A DNA stretch of 64,000 nt from Intestinimonas massiliensis (ex Afouda et al. 2020) (GCF_900626285.1 NZ_LR131147.1:2584666-2648665), one strand, 5' to 3'. Positions 18,920-29,353 are shown, numbered from the stretch's first letter. Numbers and translations are program-made. The notes: generated by a model from the letters alone, not told the origin.

Positions 18920-19430
18920 TGCGATACCTCCTCTCCATACAATATCTTGCTTCTACTTTACCATAGGCACACAAGGAAAGTCAGTATATTCCTAAAAAAT
19001 ATAGGAATGTGAGGCGTGGATTTTCATACCCATATTCTCAAGGGAGCTATCATTTTATCTGGTGCGCACAATTTGAATTGAACCCGTCCGCTATACTGAT
19101 ACCTATCATCCCCCCGGCTCCGTGGTATTTTCGGGCAAAATGCTTCAGGTACCTTCCAAGCGAGACACCAGATGTGATAAAAACAACGGCCCACCAGGTG
19201 TGCTATTCCTGGGTGGGCCAGTTTTGGTCTCTGTGGGCAAACAAGTAATTAAGAAAAATTTGGGCGTTCCAAACTTATGCCCCAAGAAGGTGCTATTTAC
19301 AAAACTCTTCACCCACTTTTAGAAATTGTCGTGAGTGAAGTTGCACAGCTGTTTGTTACAGTGGGAGTATAAAAATGTGTGCCCACGGGCAACTCCGCTT
19401 ATTTTCTCCCTAAAAGCACTCAAGGCCGCT
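18920..19430 (+). other. Intergenic region with two hairpins, no convincing gene
   Basis: Just upstream of the kinase gene is the inverted repeat ATTCCTA...TAGGAAT (18985-19007), a possible operator. At about 19186-19222 GGCCCACC...GGGTGGGCC forms a stem followed by AGTTTTGG, a terminator for plus-strand transcription. No gene on that strand is seen to end there. Short open frames exist on both strands but none has a ribosome site or recognisable domain. This may be an old insertion junction. Confidence 0.4.
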
Positions 19431-19676
19431 TTATTTGGGCGTACAACCCCCACCTTGTACAGGCTTTGGGTTCACGTTCTTGTAGACGGTGTATTTACTG
19501 GGGGATGGTTTCTCTGCCGCTTTTGTCCGTATAGTGCTCCCCATCAGGGCCTTCAGTTTCTCAATTTTCTTATCCAACTTTGGGGTAGGCTGTCCGTTGC
19601 GAGTTGCTTGTGCCTTTGCCTGTGTGAGACGTTGATATTGCTGTCTCAGCGAAAGTTCCTGTTTAGCCTTAGCCAT
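19431..19676 (-). CDS. Small basic protein, unknown
   Basis: 81 residues, strongly basic (LRQQYQRLTQAKAQATRNG, KLDKKIEKLKAL), with a Pro/Lys-rich tail ending GGGCTPK. AAGGAG lies 6 nt before ATG, which supports a real gene. The first half is helical and could bind nucleic acid. It stands apart from its neighbours by 21-100 bp. No family recognised. Confidence 0.55.
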   Translation of the reverse strand: MAKAKQELSLRQQYQRLTQAKAQATRNGQPTPKLDKKIEKLKALMGSTIRTKAAEKPSPSKYTVYKNVNPKPVQGGGCTPK

Positions 19677-19697
19677 AGAGACTCCTTTCCACTCCGA

Positions 19698-20201
19698 TCA
19701 TACTCCGGCAGAAAAATCCGCATTCTGCCATGTTGCCCTCATATGGATCCACGAAATATCTAATTTTGAACGAACTCGTTTCGAATTCACACCGGTTGCA
19801 ACAACCAGGCATTCCTTGATATCTTTTTCCATGCAATGCCGCTCCATGGCCTTAGCATGCTGTTGATCTAAAATAAAACTCCTGTACTGATACGGCATTA
19901 TTGTCAAATCATCGTCAGTTAACACATAATCAATGAGAAGATGCTTTTTGGAATAAAACTCAATTCTTTCAAGGAGAAACGGTCTCTGTCCATAGTTATA
20001 AATCGTTATACTGTATTCAGATGCACTTGTTTTTGTACGGAGTCCCACCTCAGTCAATTCATTGTCAGGTGTGGCACTTAATTTGAAACAAAGGGCTGGC
20101 CTTGCATGTCTGGCTGCGCATACCTCGCTAAGGACACAGCCCAAAATCACGCCACTGAGCGTAAATACCCCACTGATAATCACGGTCACGATAGGATTCA
20201 T
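19698..20201 (-). CDS. Single-pass membrane protein, unknown
   Basis: 167 residues. Residues 4-28 form a membrane helix (VTVIISGVFTLSGVILGCVL), followed by a beta-rich soluble part (YSITIYNYGQRPFLLERIEFYSK and similar) of about 135 residues. The topology resembles small membrane proteins from prophage or defence regions, but no family was recognised. The next gene on the strand starts 21 bp downstream, so they may be cotranscribed. Confidence 0.6.
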   Translation of the reverse strand: MNPIVTVIISGVFTLSGVILGCVLSEVCAARHARPALCFKLSATPDNELTEVGLRTKTSASEYSITIYNYGQRPFLLERIEFYSKKHLLIDYVLTDDDLTIMPYQYRSFILDQQHAKAMERHCMEKDIKECLVVATGVNSKRVRSKLDISWIHMRATWQNADFSAGV

Positions 20202-20234
20202 TCAAGTTCCCTCATATTCCAATGCCGAACTAAT

Positions 20235-20468
20235 TTACTTCACTCGTATCTTGCAGAAGGTTTTATTCGTCCTTGTTGATCGAACGCTGAAAAGCTTAAT
20301 CCCGGCTTTGTCTGGCATTGCGCCACAATATATCCCATCAAACTCTTTCATCAGTTCTTCCATGAGTCTATCAATTTCCGTATTCGGAATGAACGGCCCT
20401 ATGTTATCGACGAGGACAAACCTTGATTCGATAAACAATTCTATTGCAGGAGTTGTTGCCCGTTTCAC
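20235..20468 (-). CDS. 77-residue hypothetical protein
   Basis: A short soluble protein (RLMEELMKEFDGIYCGAMPDKAGIKLFSVRS). GGTGG lies upstream of ATG. It lies between the DUF499 terminator and the membrane protein gene. No family recognised; it could be a fragment. Confidence 0.45.
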   Translation of the reverse strand: MKRATTPAIELFIESRFVLVDNIGPFIPNTEIDRLMEELMKEFDGIYCGAMPDKAGIKLFSVRSTRTNKTFCKIRVK

Positions 20469-20496
20469 TACACCACCCTTTCTAAACCATGGAGAA

Positions 20497-20538
20497 AAAG
20501 GCGCCAGAAGTGTTGCTACAAATGCTTCTGGCGCCTTT
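20497..20538 (-). terminator. Terminator of the DUF499-DUF1156-helicase operon
   Basis: AAAGGCGCCAGAAG and its complement form a 14-bp stem with a 14-nt loop. A T run follows on the minus strand (TTTTTCTCC). It lies 10 bp past the DUF499 stop. Confidence 0.85.
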
Positions 20539-20547
20539 CGCTATATC

Positions 20548-23500
20548 TTACTCGCTGAATCCAAAGTCCTTAACCTTCAGAGTACGGCAATTCTCAGTGA
20601 CCGTCCTCACAATTGGCACAGGTGTGCCATTCGGCAATTTGGCATTGACCTCAAGGTTGATTTCGATTTCAGCTCCATCGACACCAGCCACATAATTGAT
20701 AATTTCCTGAACCAGATTGTTGACGTCTTTATTGATCCGCGTAGTAGTGAGCGGCGTAGACAGATAGAAATGCGTGTTTTGGGGCCGGCCAGTACTTGGA
20801 TCAGGCGTTGTGGTGGTAGATCCTTCACCTGAATGCGGAGTAGCAGGCGTGCCTGTTTCAAATCCGGAGTTCTGAGGCCCGGATTCTGTTGGGCTTGGTT
20901 CCTTGCTCTTATCCGCCACAATCTGTTTTAGAGCCGCCGGAATTTTTACCAGATAACCGTATTCATCCACTCTGCTGAGGAAAGTTTGATATCTGAGGTC
21001 TAAATACCGCCCATTGCTTGTACCTTCAGCGTATGCGAAGTACTCGTCGCTGTTGACACCCGACATGATACACTCTTCCAGGACCGAGTAGCTTGAAAGT
21101 CTGGGAAGATAGCAGTAAGTACAGAAATACTCCCAGAGTTTCTTAATCTGAATCTCATTACTATCACGCCAAAGCAGATCATCCAACTTCATCAAGAGCA
21201 GTGCGGGTGCCCAATGGGTAATCAACGCATCGTTCGCCTCAAGCTTTTTTCGAACCTTCGTAATCGGCGTATCACTACCGCCGCGGATATTTTCCTCTTC
21301 CCAACAGATTGTATGGCTATCACCCTCCAGATCGATATACGGGGAGATGAGCCAGCAGTAAGTCTCCATTAGGCGAAGTTTTACGGTTTCGTTGCTGCGC
21401 GCCAGGCAGCTTTCCGTTTCCTTGTTCTGTGCTGCATCCAAGTTCAACTCAATCCGATCATTCTGAATCGATTTCCATGCCAGCCAGCGTCTGGTCTCCA
21501 TGATCAACGAATCCATCCCAGCGCTATCCGGTGCGAGGAATACGAGCATATTGCGATAGATACGCGGGGAGGTTCCTCTACTATTAAGGATGCTTTCGCA
21601 TTCCATGAGAGCTTCGGACTTCATTGCGTTTGCCTTGTGCGTCTTATCCGGAGAAAGAATTACAAGCCTCACTGCCTTTTCATCAGGAACATCGAGCGAG
21701 GAGGATGGGCATGTATGCAATCCTGCAAAAGGCGCCTCTCTCCGCCATTCCTTAAGCCTGCACTCAATCTCATACTCTACATCAGCACGCGACAATTGGC
21801 TGGCCCGATCTTCCATGGTTTTACGGAGGGTTGGGCGGGTATCATACCAGTAATGATCGCTACTGGCATACAGATAAGCCAAGCTCCCTTGTAATGTATT
21901 CAGAGCGTCATTGAATACTGCAATATTCTCATTGGGTTGGATGGTGCCCAAGCGTATCCGGGCAGACTCGATTCCTCGCACAGCCTGGGTGCGATCAGAC
22001 GGGGCACTCCCCAGGAGGATCGTCCTCGCAAGTCTGCGGCAAGCCATCGAGGAGCCATAACGAGAAATGTTTTTGTCTTTCTGATAAGGAATCGATTTTT
22101 TACCATCGACCTCGGTGTCAACAATGCTGTTCCATTCCTCAGACAGATAGCGGGTCAGTTCATCCCTAACATTCGGGACATCCAAGGGAAGCGATCCAGG
22201 CATGATCATGGCGCTCGAATCATTGTTCATCCATAGTTCGTGGATAACCGCAGCCATCAGCCGCAGCACGCCACGAGTGCGCTGAAACCGCTCAAGAGTA
22301 GACCATTCTTCATAGAGGTGATCGAACACCTCCGGGTGGATGGGATAGCAAGAGACCATTCTCTCTCGGTATTCCACCTCCCGCGCCTGCACCGGGAAGT
22401 CGCTGGGATTGTTCTGATACATCTGGCTGAAGCTCTCGCAAACGGAGTCCCGGGCATCCGGGTTTTTGCAATCCAGGAACAGGCGCCGGCGAACGACCTC
22501 AAAGCCTTCTGTTGCAGCGACCGGCTTCCAGATCGACTCCATCCGACCAAAGGTATGCTCAATAGCTTCGAGCGCAATTTGGCCGGCTTCACCGCCAATC
22601 TCGATATCAGACTCGGGAATTGACGCAACAACCAAGCTGTTCCGACTCGTACTCGCAGCTTCCGTGATTTCTTGAATGAAACTGATAAAGTTGTCGAAGG
22701 AGCCTGCCGGCAGGCCGCTGATACCATAGATCTTCTTGGCATAAGCCACAAGTTCGTCCATGAGGATCAAGCAAGGACCACAGGCATCCATCAATTGACG
22801 CAGAGCCTCGTGGCCCGGCGAGACGCCTTTTTTATCGGCTTCCTTGACATAGTCGTATAGTTCCGGGCGGCCGGCCGAAAGGGCCAGCTGAGCAGCCATT
22901 TCGCCCCAGAGCGTGTTGATGGTAATACCCGGCATATTCTGAGGCCGACGGCTCTTAGAGGGATCCAGTGCCGTTCCTACCAGCACAGCAACATGAACCT
23001 TAACTGGTTCCGTCACACCGGCAGCTTCGAGCACAGGTTGAACGCCAGCAAGTTTATTTGCAGGTACTTTGCCTCTCAGCAAATGATAGAGTGCCAGCAT
23101 ACTATGCGTTTTACCGCCGCCAAAAGCAGTTTTCAACTGGATGACTGGCTCACCATCTGCACCGGACACTCGTTTCAGGGCCTGTACCAGCAGGCCCTTC
23201 ATTCCCTCAGTCACATAGGTCCGCGCAAAGAATTCTACGGGATCCCGATACTCAAATGAACCCTCACCTTTTGCAACTTGTGCCAGATTGGCTGCGAATT
23301 CGGCATTCTTATATCTGCCCTGCGCCACATCGGGATGCGGCTCCATAATGGTTCTCCAGCTTGGCAAGCCATTCTGATGCGTCATCACTCCAACACTCGT
23401 GGGCTTGGCAGAGGACTCTGCATTCGCTGCCGTTACAGTGGTAGAACCTTGGGCAGATCCATAGCGGAGTTCACGCGCAAGCGTTCTAATTTCCTCGGCC

Positions 23501-23898
23501 GAATCATCATCAAAAGCTTCACAGAGTCTGGACATGGTATCCAAGGCTCTCCACGTATAATCATCATCCAGATCCTGGCCACCAATGTGGGCTACTTTGT
23601 TTCGGACGCCCATGAGTTCTTTCGCCCAAGTGCGATAATCCAGTGACAACTTTTTGCGGAAGATCTCATTCCAGCGCCGGTCGAAAATGCGCAGGCAGTT
23701 TGCAATATCCAAAGAATCAATCAGGTCAGCATAACTTCCGCTTGATGGCAGATCCCGCAGTTGGTCATCCAATGCGGACATTACATTCTGCCACCAACTG
23801 TCTCCATATTCTTTCCGCATCTCCTGGCCGATGTAACCAGCGAGATAGGGATGGAGGATTCTAAATCCTTTTTGGATTCGTTCAACATTTTGAGGCAT
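20548..23898 (-). CDS. DUF499 AAA ATPase with N-terminal HEPN-like (Swt1) domain
   Basis: 1,116 residues. The N-terminal 150 look like the Swt1/HEPN-like module that often precedes DUF499 (SLDYRTWAKELMGVRNKVAH). Walker A is FGGGKTHSM (about residue 256) and Walker B is CLILMDELVAY. GSAPSDRTQ lies further on in the ATPase part. A long C-terminal region ends with a Thr/Pro/Ser-rich linker (STTTTPDPSTGRP) and a small domain. DUF499 proteins are recurrent members of defence islands with DUF1156 methyltransferases and SNF2 helicases, as here. It is last in a three-gene minus-strand operon, 12 bp after the methyltransferase gene. It probably acts as an ATP-driven switch or loader in modification/restriction; that is inference. 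Confidence 0.85.
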   Translation of the reverse strand: MPQNVERIQKGFRILHPYLAGYIGQEMRKEYGDSWWQNVMSALDDQLRDLPSSGSYADLIDSLDIANCLRIFDRRWNEIFRKKLSLDYRTWAKELMGVRNKVAHIGGQDLDDDYTWRALDTMSRLCEAFDDDSAEEIRTLARELRYGSAQGSTTVTAANAESSAKPTSVGVMTHQNGLPSWRTIMEPHPDVAQGRYKNAEFAANLAQVAKGEGSFEYRDPVEFFARTYVTEGMKGLLVQALKRVSGADGEPVIQLKTAFGGGKTHSMLALYHLLRGKVPANKLAGVQPVLEAAGVTEPVKVHVAVLVGTALDPSKSRRPQNMPGITINTLWGEMAAQLALSAGRPELYDYVKEADKKGVSPGHEALRQLMDACGPCLILMDELVAYAKKIYGISGLPAGSFDNFISFIQEITEAASTSRNSLVVASIPESDIEIGGEAGQIALEAIEHTFGRMESIWKPVAATEGFEVVRRRLFLDCKNPDARDSVCESFSQMYQNNPSDFPVQAREVEYRERMVSCYPIHPEVFDHLYEEWSTLERFQRTRGVLRLMAAVIHELWMNNDSSAMIMPGSLPLDVPNVRDELTRYLSEEWNSIVDTEVDGKKSIPYQKDKNISRYGSSMACRRLARTILLGSAPSDRTQAVRGIESARIRLGTIQPNENIAVFNDALNTLQGSLAYLYASSDHYWYDTRPTLRKTMEDRASQLSRADVEYEIECRLKEWRREAPFAGLHTCPSSSLDVPDEKAVRLVILSPDKTHKANAMKSEALMECESILNSRGTSPRIYRNMLVFLAPDSAGMDSLIMETRRWLAWKSIQNDRIELNLDAAQNKETESCLARSNETVKLRLMETYCWLISPYIDLEGDSHTICWEEENIRGGSDTPITKVRKKLEANDALITHWAPALLLMKLDDLLWRDSNEIQIKKLWEYFCTYCYLPRLSSYSVLEECIMSGVNSDEYFAYAEGTSNGRYLDLRYQTFLSRVDEYGYLVKIPAALKQIVADKSKEPSPTESGPQNSGFETGTPATPHSGEGSTTTTPDPSTGRPQNTHFYLSTPLTTTRINKDVNNLVQEIINYVAGVDGAEIEINLEVNAKLPNGTPVPIVRTVTENCRTLKVKDFGFSE

Positions 23899-23910
23899 GG
23901 TATTCCTCCC

Positions 23911-25833
23911 TTATTCGAACAGGCCGATCTGGACAGGCTCAATCGCCTGAAGCTCAGCAGCCTTGCTCTGAATTTCCGGCCAGGCGACAACAAGCGCATT
24001 ATACGCATACGCTTCCTGCGCCCAGTTCTTGCGCTCACAGATAGAATATAGACGGTAGGCAAGATTTTTCGCTTCCTCAGCATTGTTGCCAAACATGGGT
24101 GCGATAATCTCTGCACACTTTTGGATGCCGCCCGTCTCCATGGCATGGGTAAGCTGCTGCGTCAGCAGCCAGATATTTTGCTCGCCAGTTTTGATTTTCT
24201 CGGGCAGCTCTTCACGGGTCAACAAGCGAACATCGCCCTTCGCCGCATAAAGAATATCCTGCCCGGCCAGCTTGGCCACAGATGTTCCTTTGGCACGTGC
24301 GAGAACGTCAGCATCGCCAAATTTCACTGTGTTAAAAGCGTACTGCGTGAACAGCTCCACGCAAAGCCGGCTATCACTGTCTATGCTGCTGTCCTGGCCT
24401 GAGAAATAGAGGTCGAGTTCCTGATTGATGATTTGCAGTGCGCTGCGCACCGTCATGGGCGAACCGTCAGACTCCAGCACCTTCTTATAGCGGCTGAACA
24501 CACCAATGCCAGGCCCAATGGCCGACTGAGCCAAGTCAACAGGTGCGATGTTGCTCTGCTGAAGTTTTTGCAACGCGGGTTTCAGTTCGCGCTTTAATGT
24601 CGTCACAAAATCCCGGCGAGTGCAGGTGCGTGCGTTTTCATCACGCTTACGACAGACTAGAACGATGGACGAAGCCAGAGCATTAGTGCCTGAGGCAATA
24701 GAGCGATTGGCCATTTCTGTACGCATAGGCCAAGTTCCAGTGATCGAAAAACCAGCCTGAATCACCGCAGATAACATAGTTTCCCAACCGGTAGATGCCG
24801 TTTTCGATTCAGCCTCACTCGTCTCAGTATCACTTTGTTTGTAGGCATAATAAATGGTAACTGGAATGTCTTCCCGAGCATATTGATAAATCTGCTTGCA
24901 GGTGTGCAACATCCCTTCCTCAAAAAAATCACGAGCTTTTTCTACACTTCCATTAAAGCGATACGGGGTTGCGACTAGTTCTTCAGCTTTAGGCACCAGC
25001 ATTGTGCGAAACAGATTGGGATAAATCGACTTTAAGGATTGGCGCATCCAAACATAAAAGAAATCGGATAGGTCAGCATAGCCAATATTATCATAGTAAG
25101 GGGGATCCGTAGAAACCATAATTTCGCGCAGCCCACAGTCACTTTGAGCATCAAATTGACATGTTTCGCCTTGTGTTGAGGCGGGGAACTCCAAAATACA
25201 TTTGTATACCCAATCGAGCATATTATCGAAACACCCCGAAGCATTGCAAAATGGGTTGCTTTCTGCATAATCCCATGCCATCGGGATTGCTTGCCTCCCA
25301 AATGTATTTCGTAGGCCTTCACGACTAGAGTCCCAACTACAAATAGAGGACCCCCGATCTGCCATCTTGCTTATCTCAATCATGGCTTTGTTGATCATCA
25401 CCGCTACCGGATTCAGATCGTGGGCGTGGGCCTCCAAGCCCAGTCGCTGAGCTTCCAACGGGATGGCTCCACCGCCAGCAAAGGGATCCAGCAACGGAGG
25501 TGGGTTGTTGCCGGTGGAGCGCAGGATTTCCGCCTTTGCTGCATCCAGAATTTCCGGATCATTGGAGTTTTCCCACTTGACCAGCTTTTCCAAAATGTTA
25601 AACAGGCGCTGTCGCTCCTTGTTCTGCTCCTCTTCGGTGGGGAACTGCTCAGGGTGCTCGGAGGGATCATCCACCAAGCTGGACCAGATCACAGCACGAG
25701 CTGCGGCCAAGGGCCGCCGGGCCCACCACAAATGCAGGGTGGACGGGTGCCCGTGGCGGATAGACTTCTCTCTGGCCGACTCTGCATTGATCGCTTCCAG
25801 GGGAAGCGCAACTTCTATCAGTTTCTTAGGCAT
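23911..25833 (-). CDS. DUF1156 adenine methyltransferase, short form
   Basis: 640 residues. The N-terminus is the DUF1156 signature (EVALPLEAINAESAREKSI, HLWWARRPLAAARA). SAM motif I is DPFAGGGAIPLEA (about 114) and catalytic motif IV is STDPPYYDN (about 242), as in N6-adenine or N4-cytosine methyltransferases. From memory, family members are about 900-1,000 residues with a central zinc-ribbon block. Here NKAMIEISK runs straight into ADRGSSICSWDSSREG, so about 300 residues are missing in frame. It overlaps the helicase stop by 8 nt. Expected to protect host DNA by methylation. Whether the short form is active is unknown. Confidence 0.85.
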   Translation of the reverse strand: MPKKLIEVALPLEAINAESAREKSIRHGHPSTLHLWWARRPLAAARAVIWSSLVDDPSEHPEQFPTEEEQNKERQRLFNILEKLVKWENSNDPEILDAAKAEILRSTGNNPPPLLDPFAGGGAIPLEAQRLGLEAHAHDLNPVAVMINKAMIEISKMADRGSSICSWDSSREGLRNTFGRQAIPMAWDYAESNPFCNASGCFDNMLDWVYKCILEFPASTQGETCQFDAQSDCGLREIMVSTDPPYYDNIGYADLSDFFYVWMRQSLKSIYPNLFRTMLVPKAEELVATPYRFNGSVEKARDFFEEGMLHTCKQIYQYAREDIPVTIYYAYKQSDTETSEAESKTASTGWETMLSAVIQAGFSITGTWPMRTEMANRSIASGTNALASSIVLVCRKRDENARTCTRRDFVTTLKRELKPALQKLQQSNIAPVDLAQSAIGPGIGVFSRYKKVLESDGSPMTVRSALQIINQELDLYFSGQDSSIDSDSRLCVELFTQYAFNTVKFGDADVLARAKGTSVAKLAGQDILYAAKGDVRLLTREELPEKIKTGEQNIWLLTQQLTHAMETGGIQKCAEIIAPMFGNNAEEAKNLAYRLYSICERKNWAQEAYAYNALVVAWPEIQSKAAELQAIEPVQIGLFE

Positions 25834-28800
25834 GGCAAAGCACCTCTTCTAACAGGATAACGCTATTTCTCCTGAGGTCTTGAATGTCATAGTTCACGCT
25901 GCACGCTGTCCACTCTGGTTTCTCATGGAACGGGTGCTGCAAGTAAACAGTCTTTGTTTTTGAACCATCGACCTCAACGACAGCCAGTATGTATTCATCT
26001 GGCTTGTTAAGTGCGGTCAGGATCTCGTTTGCGGTTACGGTGACAGTAGTGGCCCCCACTGTCCTGCCTTTCACCTCAATAAACCGCAGTGTTGATTTTC
26101 CGTCTGCGAGTGTTTCTGGGATTTTCGACTCAATGTCATAGCCGCATTTCTCAAGGCTGACATCTCTGGGGGAATAGCCCAGTTTTCTCTCAATCTCCTC
26201 AACCGCTCTCATTGCGGCCATCTCGATACTCTTGCGATCTCCCTGGCTGAACAACTGAGCTGGCTGTTGGCCCATCAGCCGATTGATAAGCCCTCTGGGG
26301 ATAACAAGGGCACCGCCCATAACAATCGGCGGCATGGCGGAAACCTGCTTTTCTTTCTCCAGTTCATCCAGTCGCTTATGCAATCTTGCTTCTAATTCTT
26401 CCGCGCGGCGTGCGGCATTTTGAGAATTGAGGCGAGAGTTGCTCTTGCCGGCATCTTCTTTCTTTTTGAGCTCGGAGGAACGATAATCCCAATACTGAAT
26501 GGCCGCCGTCAACCGTTCCTTAACGGCTTTCATCGTCTTGTCCGCAGCTTTCACCCGACGTTCTTTAACAGCCAAGAAATGCTGAGGGATGATATTTCCA
26601 ATCGCATAGTTCATGGCTTTGGACTCCACATCACCGGTTAACCACCGTTGGCTGGGGAGGAATCCTGCGATCAGCTGGCGCTCTTCCTCGCTTGGCGCAC
26701 GATAGTCCAGATATGGAGCATAGCCTGCGTTTCTGGCATTCCCGTTTTCATCCAACTCTACAAAATGAAGGTTTTGGGAGATAACGCGTTTCGTACCGCT
26801 TTTGGTTAAGACACCATCTTGCACAGAACTCTCGATGTAAAAGAGCAGGCGCGGGGCTGTGCTGAGATCATTATCATCAACGAATATAGCCCCCTGTTTC
26901 ATGGTGTCTGCGTTTTGCTCACGAATCAGATCGATAACAGCTTCCAGAAGCGGGTGCCCAGGGCAAATCAAATCCGCCGCAGCATGGCCAGGAAGCGTTT
27001 GGTACTGTTTGTCAAAGCAGACTCGCTCATATCGCTGCATGACAGGTTCACCAAAGCCGATAATCATGTCTCGGTTCCTGACCGCAAATGGAACATGAGT
27101 AATTTCATAGCGGCCTGTCTCACGTTTGGAGATCCTTCCGCCTAGTTTGGTGAACGCCGCAATAAAGAAACTCTCAACAAAATGCGGCTGAAGTTTATGA
27201 GCCTCAATTCGCTCCATCTCCTCACGGATGGCAACGACTTTATGGACATCCAAAGAATCCTCCGTCAATGCGCGCTCCTCAAGAAGTTTCGCCAGAGCCT
27301 CTTTGTCAAAGGAATTATCCACAACCCGGCGGAGCCTTGCCTGCACCTCAGGATCATTACCGTAGCGGATAGCCTCCACAAGCAGTTCCCTAAGCGGCTT
27401 ATTATCAAAAGTGATTTTGCCAAGAATATCGAAAACTTGCCCGCCGAGGGACTGACGCTCTTGCTCCAGCTTGGCAAAAAGACGCTGGAAAACCATACCC
27501 TCACGGGTTTGATTGGAAACAAGATTCCAGAGATAGCAGACCTCCGTCTGCCCAATTCTGTGGACCCGGCCGAACCGCTGCTCCAACCTATTTGGATTCC
27601 ACGGCAGGTCGTAATTGATCATGAGGTGGGCTCGCTGTAAGTTGATACCTTCACCGGCAGCATCGGTAGCCACCATGACACGCACGCCAACGTCTTGCTT
27701 GAAGAGCGCCTCCGCTTTACGGCGGTCATCTCTCAGCATCGCACCATGAATTGTGACCACAGCAGCCGGATCTCCAATCAAGGAGATAATCTTTCCGACC
27801 AGATAATTGAGCGTATCACGATGTTCCGTAAATATAATCAATTTCTCCCTGCGCCCACTTTGGTCATACATTCTTTCGTTGTCCTGCAATAGCTGGGAAA
27901 GTTCATCCCATTTGCGATCCTCTCCGCTCATTCGGACATCGTTGGCCATTCGTTCAAGCCGCTTTAGCGTTGCAATTTCTGCTTGTAGTTCATCAATTGT
28001 TCTTGCCGCCGATGCCTGATCGCTGATTGCATCCTCAGCGTTCTCCAGCTCTTCCGCCGGGAGATCTTCCCATTCGTCCGGATCATCAATAACCATGGAA
28101 TCGATCTTGACCTGAGACGCCGTTTTCCCCATCTTCTCTTCAGCAAGACGGTGCTCCAGCCTTTCTCGGCGCCTACGCAGAGACTGGTAAATTGCCTCGG
28201 GAGAAGATGCCAGGCGGCGCTGCAGGATGGTTAGGGCGAAACCGACCGTGTTCTTACGTTCATTGTTCAACTGATCGGCACGATTAAACTCTTGCTGGAC
28301 ATAGTCTGTGACTTCCTGATAGAGGTATGCTTCCTTGGGTGAGAGGTCGTAATTGATTGTATAGGCAATACGCTCAGGGAAAAGCCGCGTCCCGTCAAAT
28401 CGAAGCAGCTGCTCCTTCACAAGCCGTCGCATCACATCACTTACATCAACGGAATGGTTGCTTGTAGTCTTTCCCACGCCTTCAAAACGGTCCTGATCTA
28501 CCAGGGACATAAAAAGCTGAAAGTCCTCTTCCTTACCGTTATGCGGTGTCGCTGTAAGAAGCAGGAAATGCCGTGTCGTATCCGAAAGCAGTCTTCCAAG
28601 CTGAAAGCGCTTTGTGTACCGAATCTCTCCACCCCAGATGGTTGCGGACATTTTGTGCGCCTCGTCACACACCACGAGATCCCACTCGGTAAGTTTCAGT
28701 TTCTCCTGAATGACTTCATTGCGCGCCAGCTTGTCTAGCCGGGCAATGCAGAAATTAAGCTCATTGAAGATGTTGCCACTTGCCGCAGATTCAATGCGGT

Positions 28801-29353
28801 CATTCGTCAGTATATCAAAATGAAGATGGAATTTCTGATAGAGTTCATCCTGCCACTGCTCCGCCAAATTACCCGGGGAGACAATAAGACACCGTTTGAC
28901 ATCTCCTCGAATAATGAGCTCTTTCAGCAGCAACCCAGTCATAATAGTTTTTCCCGCGCCAGGGTCATCAGCCAAAACATACCGGAGGGGCTGCCGAGGA
29001 AGCATCTCTTCATAGACCGCCGAAATCTGATGGGGAAGCGGTTCAATCGCAGAAGTATGGACAGCCAAATACGGATCAAATAAGTGGGCTAATTGAATTC
29101 GATAGGCCTCAGAGCACAGCCGCATCAAATCAGTGTCCGCAGTAAAACTCCACGGAAGTGCGTCTCCCACAATCTCTATGGATTCTTCTTGGTCCCGGAA
29201 AAGGAGCTGATTGCCTGCTTGTCCAGAAGAATTTTTGTAAGTGACTTCCATCGCAGCAGTACCAAACCACTTTACCGCGACAATCTCAACGGTGTTACTA
29301 CCGATAATGCCAGTTACCGAGCAACCGACGGTTATATCTTCAAGGCGTGCCAT
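25826..29353 (-). CDS. SNF2-type helicase with C-terminal DUF3883
   Basis: About 1,175 residues. Helicase motifs: Walker A DDPGAGKT (about 131), DEAH (about 229), LLLTATPHNG (III), and the second RecA lobe with ATDAAGEGINLQRA and EQRFGRVHRIGQ (V/VI). A charged coiled-coil middle follows. The end has DUF3883 (FIEVKGRTVGATTVTVTANE), which resembles a restriction-endonuclease-like fold with a possible E-V-K core. Start set at 29353 (MARLEDITVG), where GGAGGG lies 9 nt upstream; the ATG at 29374 lies before it. It is followed by the methyltransferase with an 8-nt overlap. It is the likely motor, and possibly nuclease, of the cassette. Confidence 0.88.
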   Translation of the reverse strand: MARLEDITVGCSVTGIIGSNTVEIVAVKWFGTAAMEVTYKNSSGQAGNQLLFRDQEESIEIVGDALPWSFTADTDLMRLCSEAYRIQLAHLFDPYLAVHTSAIEPLPHQISAVYEEMLPRQPLRYVLADDPGAGKTIMTGLLLKELIIRGDVKRCLIVSPGNLAEQWQDELYQKFHLHFDILTNDRIESAASGNIFNELNFCIARLDKLARNEVIQEKLKLTEWDLVVCDEAHKMSATIWGGEIRYTKRFQLGRLLSDTTRHFLLLTATPHNGKEEDFQLFMSLVDQDRFEGVGKTTSNHSVDVSDVMRRLVKEQLLRFDGTRLFPERIAYTINYDLSPKEAYLYQEVTDYVQQEFNRADQLNNERKNTVGFALTILQRRLASSPEAIYQSLRRRRERLEHRLAEEKMGKTASQVKIDSMVIDDPDEWEDLPAEELENAEDAISDQASAARTIDELQAEIATLKRLERMANDVRMSGEDRKWDELSQLLQDNERMYDQSGRREKLIIFTEHRDTLNYLVGKIISLIGDPAAVVTIHGAMLRDDRRKAEALFKQDVGVRVMVATDAAGEGINLQRAHLMINYDLPWNPNRLEQRFGRVHRIGQTEVCYLWNLVSNQTREGMVFQRLFAKLEQERQSLGGQVFDILGKITFDNKPLRELLVEAIRYGNDPEVQARLRRVVDNSFDKEALAKLLEERALTEDSLDVHKVVAIREEMERIEAHKLQPHFVESFFIAAFTKLGGRISKRETGRYEITHVPFAVRNRDMIIGFGEPVMQRYERVCFDKQYQTLPGHAAADLICPGHPLLEAVIDLIREQNADTMKQGAIFVDDNDLSTAPRLLFYIESSVQDGVLTKSGTKRVISQNLHFVELDENGNARNAGYAPYLDYRAPSEEERQLIAGFLPSQRWLTGDVESKAMNYAIGNIIPQHFLAVKERRVKAADKTMKAVKERLTAAIQYWDYRSSELKKKEDAGKSNSRLNSQNAARRAEELEARLHKRLDELEKEKQVSAMPPIVMGGALVIPRGLINRLMGQQPAQLFSQGDRKSIEMAAMRAVEEIERKLGYSPRDVSLEKCGYDIESKIPETLADGKSTLRFIEVKGRTVGATTVTVTANEILTALNKPDEYILAVVEVDGSKTKTVYLQHPFHEKPEWTACSVNYDIQDLRRNSVILLEEVLCHA

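Noticed and set aside
19009..19248. Short plus-strand frame between the kinase and the small basic gene
   Set aside because: Crosses a terminator-like hairpin and has no ribosome site or family pattern.
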